Under the pieces are notes generated by a model that ran no database searches, had not been told where the DNA came from, and saw only the letters and a list, made by a program, of their open reading frames with translations. Shown piece after piece: positions 19,491-31,100 of a stretch of 64,000 nucleotides of DNA. The DNA comes from Aphidius gifuensis (lineage: Eukaryota; Arthropoda; Insecta; Hymenoptera; Braconidae). Numbering within the stretch: the stretch's first letter is position 1; each line of letters begins with the position of its first letter. A program made the translations under genes and the position numbers. The DNA lies in NCBI RefSeq assembly GCF_014905175.1, contig NC_057788.1, positions 23,964,154-24,028,153 on the forward strand, in the 5' to 3' direction.

Positions 19491-22240
19491 ATGGCAGCAT
19501 TTTCATTAAATCTTCAGAGAAAAATAGTGCCTGGTTTGGTGACTTGTGGCAAATTTGATGGTTCTCATGCTTGTCTTGTTGTTGCAACACCTGCTGGTAA
19601 TATATTGGTGCATAGTCCACATCGACAACCACCAACAAATTTTGAGGGTCATGAAAACTTGGAAAGAAGACTTGAATGGAATGGGGAAGTGGCTGAACTC
19701 CAAATTGGTCGCCAAGTAATAATTTATATATTAATTTGTTTTAATATTATTATTGTTGTTGTATTTATCAATTAATTATTAGGTAATTTCATTATGTACT
19801 GGTCGTTTGACTGATGATGAAAGAGATATTTTATTAATTGGTACAATGACCCATGTTTTGGCTTATCAAGTTGAAGAAAATGCTGATTTATTTTACAAAG
19901 AGGTAACAATAATAATAAATATATTTATTATGCAATTATATTTTAATAATGAAACTTTGAAAATTAGTTTATTAATAGTATATAGATAATAATAAAAATT
20001 AATTGTTAGATGGCTGATGGTGCTTATTCATTGGCAGTTGGAAAATTAAGTTGGCTGCCAAATAATGTTACAATTGTTGGTGGTAATTGTTCAGTAACTG
20101 TTCTTGACTCTGAAGGTACTGAGGTATATTGGACAGTTATGGGTGATATTGTGAGATCAGTTGCTATTTTAGATTTTGATGGTGATGGTGAAAATGAGGT
20201 AAAATATTTTTTAGTATAATTAATGGTTGTTTTAAAAATATATTTTAATTGTTTATTTCAATAGTTATTGGCAGGTACTGATGATTTTGAAATAAGAGTA
20301 TTAAAAGAAAATTCTGTACTCTGGGAGACTAAAGAAACAGCAGCAGTTAGTGTTCTTCTTCCACTTCCTGGTAGAAAATTTGCTTATATTGTTGATAATG
20401 GAACTGTTGGAGTTTATGAAGGAAGCCAAAGATTATGGAGAGTTAAAGTAATGCTTTTAATCGTAATTTTAATAATCACCATTTATGTTAAATGATTTGT
20501 TTAATTGTTTGTTTCTTTTCAAGTCAAAACACAAAGTGGTAGCAGTGAGAAGTTATGATGTAAATGGAGATGGAGCAATGGAACTTGTTGCTGGTTGGGG
20601 CAATGGAAAAGTTGATGCTCGACCTCATAATAACGGCGATGTTTTATTTAAAATACAACTTGCATCAGGAATTGCTGGAATTGTTGAAGCTGATTATAGA
20701 AGAACTGGAAGACCAGATTTAGTTATAGTATCTGCAAATGGTGAAGGTAAACATCACACATAAATATATACAATTGTTTTTTTATATATTTAAATAATAA
20801 CAAGTTTATTGATTATTTTTTAGTACGTGGTTATGCAGCTGGCTCAATAGTTGAGATCCCAGAACCTGGTGAAATGTTAAGAAAATTAATGGCTAAAAAA
20901 CATTCACTTCAATTAGAACTCCGACAAAGAGCAGCATCATTACAAACATATCTTGGTACAAAATTAATGGCAAGTATATTTACATCACGTGGTGCTGCAA
21001 GACTTGCACTTGCTGCTGGTCCTGGTTTATTAATTCATACTGCAACTGTTTTTGCTGAGGGTGTTTTTGAGGGTGAAACACTTGTATCACATCCAGCTCA
21101 ACCACAAGGAGAATTAGAAATTGAACTTAAACCATCAAAAAATATGCTTATTGATATTCATGTTAATGTTAATTTAGGCTCACTAGATGCTGAAGTACTT
21201 CAGGTATTTAAAAGTTATAAAACAAATTAAATATCAATAATAATAATTATATGAAAATTTTAATTTTTAGGTAGTTGAATTATCTCGACAACTTCCAATA
21301 TTTTGTATGTATGAAATTATTTCACCACCAGATGTTTTACCAGAAACTTTAAAAAGTTGTGGAGTTGTTTTTGAGGTATAAAATAAAAAAAATATATAAA
21401 TATAAATTACATATTAAATAAAATATAAAATTAATAGATTGCAGAACGTCCTAAACGAGTTATTATGTGGCTGAATCAATGTCTTTTATTGACGGAAGAA
21501 TTACTTGTTGCTGAAGATGGATCAAATGGTTTTATTGAAATATGGCTAAGGGGAATGAGAGATGATAAAATACATTGTTTTCGAGCAAGTGCAACTGGAA
21601 GAGCAAGTATACAAACAGAAGATCCAAATTTTGCTGGTGATATAGTTCAATCATTAGCAACGTATCTTGGAATTCAAGAGCTATCATCAGAAGCAAGATT
21701 TCCAGCTGAAGAATTAAAACTAAGTTCAGCACTTGAAAGAATTAAAGGTATTTAAATTTATTTTAAATAAACAACAAGACAATTAATTTAATGTAATTTA
21801 AAATTATATAAATAAATATCTATTTAGATTTACGAGAAGTTGAAGCAAGACTACAAGCAGATGCTGCAGGAAGTTCAGCACTTTTAAAAAATTTAGTTAT
21901 ACGTCTAGAAGATGCAAGAATACTTGAAGATGCTGAAGGAATGAGACGACGACTTGTTCAATTAAAAACAGTTAACGGTGATGTTATGAGAGAACATGAA
22001 ATTAGAATGAGCAGTACTCGTGAAATATCTATAACTTTAAAAGAATTAAACATGGGTGTACGATATGCATCAAGACTTAGAGGTAATCTATATATTTTAA
22101 ATGATTCAAAAGACATCAGACTTATGATTTTTCTTTAAATTACAGTTGGACGAGCATCAACAAGTGCAGTATCTCGTTGTAGAAATGCTATTAAAAATGG
22201 AGATCCAAGAACTCTTATACAAGCTCTTCAATCAGGCTAA
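19491..22240 (+). CDS. BBS2: Bardet-Biedl syndrome 2 protein (BBSome subunit)
   Basis: Ten exons: 19491-19715, 19783-19902, 20010-20198, 20265-20447, 20524-20746, 20824-21203, 21271-21375, 21438-21747, 21828-22082 and 22146-22240. They give 694 residues (human 721). The N-terminal beta-propeller starts FSLNLQRKIVPGLVTCGKFDG and carries two calcium-loop-like motifs (DFDGDGENE, DVNGDGAMEL). A coiled-coil region, a gamma-adaptin-ear-like region and the conserved helical C-terminus follow (VGRASTSAVSRCRNAIKNGD). BBS2 works in the BBSome, which carries membrane proteins in cilia. In insects this concerns mainly sensory neurons. Its stop lies 77 bases from the ARP6 stop on the other strand. Confidence 0.94.
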
Positions 22241-22317
22241 TTAATAATATAATAGAAATAATTTTTCTTTTTGTTTTTTTTTTTAATATAAAAATAAGCA
22301 TAGAAAAATTAAATTAT

Positions 22318-23635
22318 TTACATATAATTGTTAAATTTTTCGGAACACAATGCTGGTCCATGTTCTTCGTATTCTTCTCTGGTCATGAGTAAAGAGTTTA
22401 GGATTGGATCATTTGATAATAATTTTCCACCTTCCCATGCATATGTGTCTGGGCTAAAAATAAGAGAAAAAAATAAGTTTTAAAAACTGTTTGTTGATTA
22501 AATCAAATAAACAAACTTACTTGTTAGCTAGATTAATATTAATTTGAAATTCATCAGGTGCTAAACATCTCAATTCTTTAAATACTCTTTCTTGAAAACC
22601 AGGAAATTTTGAATTACCACCAGTAAGTACAATATTTGATAATAAATGTGGCCACACTTCTTCATCACATGCTTTAACAGAATCCATAATACATTCACTA
22701 ATTCCAGTTTGTCTTATACCAACATCTGATGGATTAAATAATATTTCTGGTATTGAAAATCTTTCATTATTTAATCTTAATGTTTGTTGTTCACTTTGAT
22801 TATCTGGATCTTTTAAATAACCTCTTCTTACAGTTGTATAATCAGGTAATACATAATCTTTGGCAATTTTATTAATACCAATTTTTTCTTTAGATCTTTC
22901 CATGTCTTTAAAAAAATCTTGTGATACAAAACATGAGTCTTCTTTAACTTGATTAATAACATATGTTTCATCCATAACATGAAGCTGTCTGTATGATATT
23001 ATTTCTTTTAAATGATTTGTTAATAATTTACCACCAACGTCAATTCTTTTGATACCTTCTTTATACTTAACGCCATTAATATAAGGAACAATATGTGTAA
23101 AACTATAACCACTGTCAACAACAATACATGCTTTACAATCAGGACGTGATGTTTTATAATTATAATATGATAAACTTGTTGAATTTATAAGTAATAGACT
23201 TTTAGCTTCATATTCTTCAAAGAATATTTCACCAATTGCTTCTTGAATTGGTGAAAAATTAAATAATGGCTCTGTTATTATTGTTGGACATTGTGATAGA
23301 TTTGCTGAGCAACATTCTTTTGATAATATATAATCCCATACGGTTTTTTGTATATCCCAATTAATAATGTATCCTTTTTGAAATGGTAACATGTAAAATA
23401 AACCTGATGCATCACGACAGTCATCAATTTGATTACCAACAAAAGGTCGACGACGTTCACTTTTAGCTTTCATTATGCAGTTTGGTATGATTCTAAAAAA
23501 ATATTAATTTGTATGTTTTTATTTAAATATATCTGTATTATTTTATTAAATTAAAATTTAAGATACCCACGTTGCTGAATCATTGGAGAATCCAGCTTTT
23601 GCTGTGTAAGCACCATTATCGAGTATAAACGCCAT
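22318..23635 (-). CDS. ARP6: Actin-related protein 6
   Basis: Exons 23635-23571, 23492-22521 and 22453-22318 give 390 residues. Start MAFILDNGAYTAKAGFSND matches the actin-fold phosphate-1 loop. Family-specific motifs are IPNC, FYMLPFQKGYIINWD, VVDSGYSFTHIVPY, GGKLLTNHLKEIISYRQLHV, EILFNPSDVGI, NIVLTGGNSKFPGF and TYAWEGGKL, all co-linear with human ACTR6. ARP6 is a core subunit of the SWR1/SRCAP complex that exchanges H2A for H2A.Z (H2Av) in chromatin. In flies it has also been linked to heterochromatin. Its 3' end is almost back to back with BBS2, so the two 3' UTRs probably overlap. Confidence 0.95.
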
Positions 23636-23963
23636 TATTCTTTGATGTTTTTTTATTTAATTATTGTGTATTTGATAAATAAAGTTGTTTATTGTTTTTT
23701 ATAACCTTCTAAAGCACTCAGAGTGACATTATAAACACAGCTGCGACTTTTTATAAAATCGGTTAAATTAACCATACGATTATGGATGAGAACATGACGG
23801 AAAGCAGTTATTAAACTGTCTGGAAATGTATACTGAATAGAGGCTTAAGGCTGCTTAAAATATTACTGAATACTGAATATTACTTTAGCATAATTGGAAA
23901 AAGTTTTTTAATAAACAAAATATAATTGTATAAAAAGATGATGTTTAGTTTTTATTTTTTGCA

Positions 23964-24535
23964 TACCTCCTTGCTAATTCTATGTTCCTGATACTTGGAA
24001 TTTTTTTTTTCTATCAAATTTCAAAAAATTTTTAATAATAATTAAAAAATAAAATTTCCGAGTATCAGGAACATAGAATGAGCGAGGAGTTATTTTCAAA
24101 ATTATCGAATACCTCTTTTCTCATTCTGTGTTCCTGATACTCGAATATTTTTTTATCGATCAAATTTCGAAAATTTCATGGAAAAAATATTTTTGGATAA
24201 CAGGAACATAGAATGAGCAAGAAGGTATTTTCAAAAATATTAAATACCTCTTTGCTCATTCTATGTTCCTGATACTCGAAAATTTTTTTCCACAAATTTT
24301 TTGAAATTTGATAGAAAAAAAATTTTCGAGTATCAGGAACATAGAATAACCAAAGAGGTATTTTCAAAAAAAATCAAATACCTCTTTGCTCATTCTATGT
24401 TCCTGATACTCGAAAAATTTTTTTTAAATTATTTTGAAATTTTTTTTGAAATTTGAGAAAAAAAAAATTTTTGAGTATCAGGAACATAGAATAAGCAAAG
24501 AGGTATTTGATATTTTTTGAAATTTTTTGAACTAG
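23964..24535. repeat. Left palindromic block
   Basis: About seven copies of the CTCATTCTATGTTCCTGATA motif alternate in orientation. They are separated by A/T-rich spacers that are themselves partly complementary (for example 24241-24360). Successive copies would fold into hairpins. Confidence 0.8.
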
Positions 24536-24537
24536 TA

Positions 24538-24965
24538 GCGCCATCTATTATTTTTTTAAGGAACTATAGGGTAAACACATTGAAATATCATAGATAGCAA
24601 AGGGCTGTTTTATCAGGGTTATAGAACAGGCAAAGAGGTATTTTTTGAGTCAACAAGTTCAGCGCCATCTATCATTTTTTTTAAGAACTATAGAGTAAAC
24701 ACATTGAAATATCATAGATATGAGAGGGCTGTTTTATCAGGGTTATAGAACAGGCAAAGAGGTATTTTTTGAGTCAACAAGTTCAGCGCCATCTATCATT
24801 TTTTTAAAGAACTATAGGGTAAACACATTGAAATATCATAGATAGCAAAGGGCTGTTTTATCAGGGTTATAGAACAGGAAAAGAGGTATTTTTTGAGTCA
24901 ACAAGTTCAGCGCCATCTATCATTTTTTTTAGGAACTATAAGGTAAACACATTAAAATATCATAG
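24538..24965 (-). repeat. Left arm of the 124-bp satellite, about 3.5 monomers
   Basis: GCGCCATCT recurs at 24538, 24662, 24786 and 24910, exactly 124 bases apart. The monomers read as the reverse complement of the right arm. The arm breaks off in mid-monomer at about 24965. Confidence 0.9.
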
Positions 24966-27645
24966 ATGGAACTGAACTTGTTGACTCAAAAAATACCTCT
25001 TTGCCTGTTCCATAACCCTGATAAAACAGCCCTCTTCTATCTATGATTTTTCAATGTGTTTACCTTATAGTTCCTAAAAAAAATAATAGATGGCGCTGGT
25101 GACTCAAAACCTCTTGCCAGCCTGATAACGGCAACATGATGACCAGTAATTTACTGATAGCAAAAAAAAAATGATAACGCTGACTCAAAAATACCTTTTT
25201 GTTCAACCCTGATAAAACAGCCCTCTCATATCTATGATATTTCAATGTGTTTACTCTATAGTTCTTACAAAAAATAATAGATGGCGCTGAACTTGTTGAC
25301 TAAAAAAATACCTCTTTTCCTGTTCTATAACCCTGATAAAACAGCCCTTTGCTATCTATGATATTTCAATGTGTTTACCCTATAGTTCCTAAAAAAAATA
25401 ATAGATGGCGCTGAACTTGTTGACTCAAAAAATACCTCTTTGCCTGTTCTATAACCCTGATAAAACAGCCCTTTGCTATCTATGATATTTCAATGTGTTT
25501 ACCCTATAGTTCTTAAATAAAATTATAGATGGCGCTGAACTTGTTGACTAAAAAAATACTTCTTTTCCTGTTCTATAACCCTGATAAAACAGCCCTCTCC
25601 TATCTATGATATTTCAATGTGTTTACCTTATAGTTCCTAAAAAAAATAATAGATGGCGTTGAACTTGTTGACTCAAAAAATACCTCTTTGCCTGTTCTAT
25701 AACCCTGATAAAACAGCCCTCTGCTATCTATGATATTTCAATGTGTTTACTCTATAGTTCCTAAAAAAAATAATAGATGGCGCTGAACTTGTTGACTCAA
25801 AAAATACCTCTTTGCCTGTTCTATAACCCTGATAAAACAGCCCTCTGCTATCTATGATATTTCAATGTGTTTACTCTATAGTTCCTACGAAAAACAATAG
25901 ATGGCGCTAAACTTGTTGACTCAAAGAATACCTCTTTTCCTGTTCTATAACCCTGATAAAACAGCCTTCTTCTATCTATGATATTTGAATGTGTTTACCC
26001 TGTCGTTCCTAAAAAAAATAATGGATGGCGCTTCGTAGTGTGACTAAAAAAATACCTCTTTTCCTGTTCTATAACCCTGATAAAACAGCCTTCTTCTATC
26101 TATGATATTTCAATGTGTTTACCCTATAGTTCTTAAAAAAAATGATAGATGGCGCTGAACTTGTTGACTCAAAAAATACCTCTTTGCCTGTTCTGTAACC
26201 CTGATAAAACAGCCCTCTCATATCTATGATATTTCAATGTGTTTACTCTATAGTTCCTACAAAAAATAATAGATGGCGCTGAACTTGTTGACTCAAAAAA
26301 TACCTCTTTGCCTGTTCTATAACCCTGATAAAACAGCCCTTTGCTATCTATGATATTTCAATGTGTTTACCCTATAGTTCTTAAATAAAATTATAGATGG
26401 CGCTGAACTTGTTGACTAAAAAAATACTTCTTTTCCTGTTCTATAACCCTGATGAAACAGCCCTCTTCTATCTATGATATTTCAATGTGTTTACTCTATA
26501 GTTCCTACGAAAAACAATAGATGGCGCTAAACTTGTTGACTCAAAGAATACCTCTTTTCCTGTTCTATAACCCTGATAAAACAGCCTTCTTCTATCTATG
26601 ATATTTGAATGTGTTTACCCTGTAGTTCCTAAAAAAAATAATGGATGGCGCTTCGTAGTGTGACTAAAAAAATACCTCTTTTCCTGTTCTATAACCCTGA
26701 TAAAACAGCCTTCTTCTATCTATGATATTTCAATGTGTTTACCCTATAGTTCTTAAATAAAATTATAGATGGCGTTGAACTTGTTGACTCAAAAAATACC
26801 TCTTTGCCTGTTCTGTAACCCTGATAAAACAGCCCTCTCATATCTATGATATTTCAATGTGTTTACCCTATAGTTCTTAAATAAAATTATAGATGGCGCT
26901 GAACTTGTTGACTAAAAAAATACCTCTTTTCCTGTTCTATAACCCTGATGAAACAGCCCTCTTCTATCTATGATATTTCAATGTGTTTACTCTATAGTTC
27001 CTACGAAAAACAATAGATGGCGCTAAACTTGTTGACTCAAAGAATACCTCTTTTCCTGTTCTATAACCCTGATAAAACAGCCTTCTTCTATCTATGATAT
27101 TTGAATGTGTTTACCCTGTAGTTCCTAAAAAAAATAATGGATGGCGCTTCGTAGTGTGACTAAAAAAATACCTCTTTTCCTGTTCTATAACCCTGATAAA
27201 ACAGCCTTCTTCTATCTATGATATTTCAATGTGTTTACCCTATAGTTCTTAAATAAAATTATAGATGGCGCTGAACTTGTTGACTCAAAAAATACCTCTT
27301 TGCCTGTTCTATAGCCCTGATAAAACAGCCCTCTGCTATCTATGATATTTCAATGTGTTTACTCTATAGTTCCTAAAAAAAATAATAGATGGCGCTGAAC
27401 TTGTTGACTCAAAAAATACCTCTTTGCCTGTTCTATAACCCTGATAAAACAACCCTTTGCTATCTATGATATTTCAATGTGTTTACCCTATAGTTCTTAA
27501 ATAAAATTATAGATGGCGCTGAACTTGTTGACTCAAAAAATACCTTTTTTCCTGTTCTATAACCCTGATAAAACAGCCCTTTGCTATCTATGATATTTCA
27601 ATGTGTTTGCCCTATAGTTCCTTAAAAAAAAATAGATGGCGCTAC
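24966..27645 (+). repeat. Right arm of the 124-bp satellite, about 21 monomers
   Basis: ATGGCG(C/T)T recurs at 25281, 25405, 25529, 25653, 25777 and then every 124 bases to about 27636. Each monomer carries TACCTCTTTGCCTGTTCTAT, ACCCTGATAAAACAGCC, ATGATATTTCAATGTGTTTA and ATAGATGGCGCTGAACTTG. One irregular monomer lies at 25092-25280 with an insertion. Variants recur in blocks, indicating higher-order duplication. Confidence 0.92.
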
Positions 27646-28150
27646 TAGTTTGAAAAAATTTCAAAAAATATCAAATACCTCTTTGCTCATTCTATGTTCC
27701 TGATACTCGAAAATTTTTTTTTCTCTTAAATTTCAAAAAAAATTTTAACAATAATTAAAAAAAAAAAATTTTTCGAGTATCAGGAACATAGAATGAGCAA
27801 AGAGGTATTTGATATTTTAGAAAATACCTCTTTGGTTATTCTATGTTCCTAATACTCAAAAAATTTTTTTTCCACAAATTTTTCGAAATTTGATAGAAAA
27901 AAAAATATTCGAGTATCAGGAACATAGAATGAGAAAAGAGGTATTCGATAATTTTGAAAATAACTCCTCACTCATTATATATTCCTGATACTCGAATTTT
28001 TTTTTTTTTTAATTATTTTGAAAAATTTGTGGAAAAAAAAATTTCCGATAATTAGGAGCATAGAATAAGCAAAGAGGTATTTCATATTTTTTGAAATTGA
28101 TTGAAAAAATTCTACTGTTTGATTAGGAATATAGAACAGGCAAAGAGGTA
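27646..28150. repeat. Right palindromic block
   Basis: Alternating inverted copies of the CTCATTCTATGTTCCTGATA motif mirror the left block. The last, more diverged copy (at about 28120-28150) reads AATATAGAACAGGCAAAGAG, close to the satellite version of the motif. Confidence 0.8.
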
Positions 28151-31100
28151 TTTTCTATTTTAGAAATTCTTTTTCTACCTAAAAAAGCAAAAAATAAAAT
28201 AAACACTAGTTATAAAATTTTAAAGCAATAAAATTCGGATGGGTCCTATTATTTAATCATTTAATATAAAAATTATTAATTCTTTATTTTTATTATAATC
28301 AATGTTATATTGAATTAAGTTAAGAACTTGATCCTGTAAAACAAAGTAATAACATGTAATTATAATTCATAATAATACATTAACAAAATAAAAATTTATT
28401 ATTGAACATGAAAGGTACTTTTTATTATTATTACACAGAAAAGGACACTTTGAATAAAACACAACTTGAAAATTTTCTTTTTTGTTTTTTTTTTTCATCA
28501 TCAGACTTAAATGGTATGGTATTTTAAATTTTTGTTCCTTTGCTATATGTTGTTTTCATTCTGATTGATCATACTTAATTATACCGACAATATTGAATAA
28601 AAGTTGAAACAATAAACGGCACTTTTAAATTGTCACAGCATTATAAATAGACGTTTTTATTTGTTTGTATTTTTATTCGTATTATGAAGAAACATTGCAG
28701 TAAAATAAAATCAAATTCAATCAAAAGGATTTATATAAAACAATTAAAAATATTACAACCATTTCTAATATTTCCCATCCTTGTGATTACATTAAATTTA
28801 AAATAACATTTTTAGTGATCGAAATATTTATTTCGTTTAAAAATATGAGTCTTGAAATTTATGTTAATAATTACTTTCTTGTCTCAATCACAAAATTGAC
28901 AAAACACTTGGCAAGTGAACATGAGAAATGAAATTACAATGAGACAAGTAATCAATTTAGTTGAACGAAAAAAAAAAATGTTTATAAATTATTTTGTTGA
29001 TTTTTAAATAACAGTCCATCAAGATTTCATATTTTTAATTTACCTTTCACTTAAAAATTATAATACAAATCATTTTTTTTTTCTACATATTTTAAGATCT
29101 ACGAGGACGTATTCATGTCTTTCTACCTCAAAGCGCATAAATGTTTTTGTAATATTAATTGTCAATTTTTGTTTCATCTATTGAACAATCTAAAATCCAT
29201 TATGTTTTATCATTTTTTTCTAACTAGCATGTCTAACAGATTAATTCAACTTTAGCCAAATGTGTAACTGCTCCAAAATTTTTAAATCATTTTTTTTTTT
29301 TTAAATTGTTCAATTGTGATTAATTGGTAGTTTTTTTTCATATGAAAAAATTTTTATTGTGGAGCATATTGACAGTGAATCATTATTTTTATTATTACTT
29401 TTTTTTATTTTTTGACATTGTTTTTTGCTTAAATTAAAATCACACACACTCACACACAACATGTGCACAAACTACAATACATACCACACATAATATTGAC
29501 AATATAATGACAAATTTATATAATGAAATATCAATCAACTATATAATAATAAACATGACAATAATTAAAATAAGGTACAATCATTATTTTTTCTTTTTTG
29601 TGCACACTGATCGTTGTTATTGTGTAAATATAATAATAAATTTACATAAATTGACAATTTTCTGTAAATAATTTACCTTGTTGTTTTCACATTTTTAAAC
29701 ATCATGTAGGTAAAATTAAATAGAAAAAAAAAAAAAAAGACATTGCAACAAGGTGCGTTAAAGTATATAAAGATTTATCTTCTACTGACACAGCCTATTT
29801 AACGATATACATTGTTCTCAATAATAACTATTAATTTTTTTAATTTAAATAATTATAAACGCAAAAAAAATAAGAGAACAATAAAGTGGATAAAATTATT
29901 AATATATTTTTCTTTAATTTAAAAATACAACACATAAAATTTATGAAGAAAAAAAAATAACCAGTAGGATTTTGTTGCTTACAACAAATCCATATGATAA
30001 TTTTTTTTCTTTAGTACATTTAGTAAAAGGTAATCAAGTATCAAACTAGTACGACAATACTGATTGCAGTATTCAAAAAAAAAAAAAAACTAAAATTAAA
30101 TCAATTATTTCTTAAAAGTTTAATAATATGGAAGCTAAGAAATAATTTATAAGAATATTATTTGTAGAAGGCCTTTTGGCTGCTCTGTATTAATAAAATG
30201 TGAAAAAAATATTCTCAGTGAATATAAATATATATAAATAATCATCTTTATGAAAATTGTAAAATTTTTATGATTGTCAAAAGAAAAAATATAATGAAAA
30301 TAATTAAACTGGCAGTCCACGTGCCCTGTTATTGTTTAATAATCACATGAGGGCACGGAATATACAATTAAAAAATAAAAATTAAATAATAAAAAAATGT
30401 AGAATTATAATTCTCTTAACTATTGATAAAATAAGATATAATAATATTGATAAGTTTTGATAAAATAGTTTATATATATTTATATATTTTTTTGTTATTT
30501 TATATTTTTTTTTTTTATCTGCCTTCAGAAAAACTAGAAAAATACTAATATAGATATAAAACTAATTCAACACCGATGAGTAGTTATGAAGCACATATCT
30601 AAAGGCTGCTATTCATTAACTACATTTATTCTAATAATATTTTTTTTTTTTTTTTATTCAATTTTACTATCAATTTCTATCTGGATAAATCTATCACTTT
30701 AGGCAAACAGTAGAAGACGACGATAATATTATTTAATTATTTATTTACTTATTTTTTCATTGTTTATTAATCGTCAATTTAAGCTGTTCGATATGCACTT
30801 TTAATGTTGCACTTAAGCTATAAATTTATTTATTTATTATTATTATTATTTGTGGTTTTATGGAAATAGTACGAAGAAGCAAGCATTTAATTTTATAAAA
30901 CGTTGTTTGTTTATTGCACGTTTGATCGAGCGTCTCAATTTTTATTTTTTTTATTTATTTATATTATTTTAAATAATTATATAATTTAAACATTTAGATA
31001 ATGAGGTTTTTAAATATCCTCAATCAAATTTTCACGACATGAATTTATTATTTACGCTTGAAAATTGTGGTTAATAATATTTTTTTTTTTTAAATATTTA

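Larger units (their letters stand above)
23964..28150. mobile_element. Large foldback-type element with internal 124-bp satellite
   Basis: The structure is symmetric outside and tandem inside. At both ends are alternating inverted copies of a block that begins TACCTCTTTGCTCATTCTAT and ends GTTCCTGATACTCGA. Between them are 124-bp monomers, in one orientation from about 24538 to 24965 and in the opposite orientation from about 24966 to 27640. The junctions from end block to array are mirror images: AACTAGTAGCGCCATCTA at about 24530 against TAGATGGCGCTACTAGTT at about 27635. There is no transposase-like frame, so if mobile it is non-autonomous. I see no convincing target-site duplication. It could instead be a local satellite shaped by inversion and unequal crossing-over. 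Confidence 0.6.

Noticed and set aside
24176..25245. Open frames within the foldback/satellite region
   Set aside because: They follow the repeat unit, are short and change with every monomer variant. No family resemblance.
30310..30358. Hairpin around CGTGCCCT…AGGGCACG as a possible microRNA precursor
   Set aside because: Only about eight paired bases, then a poorly paired interior; too weak for a pre-miRNA without small-RNA support.
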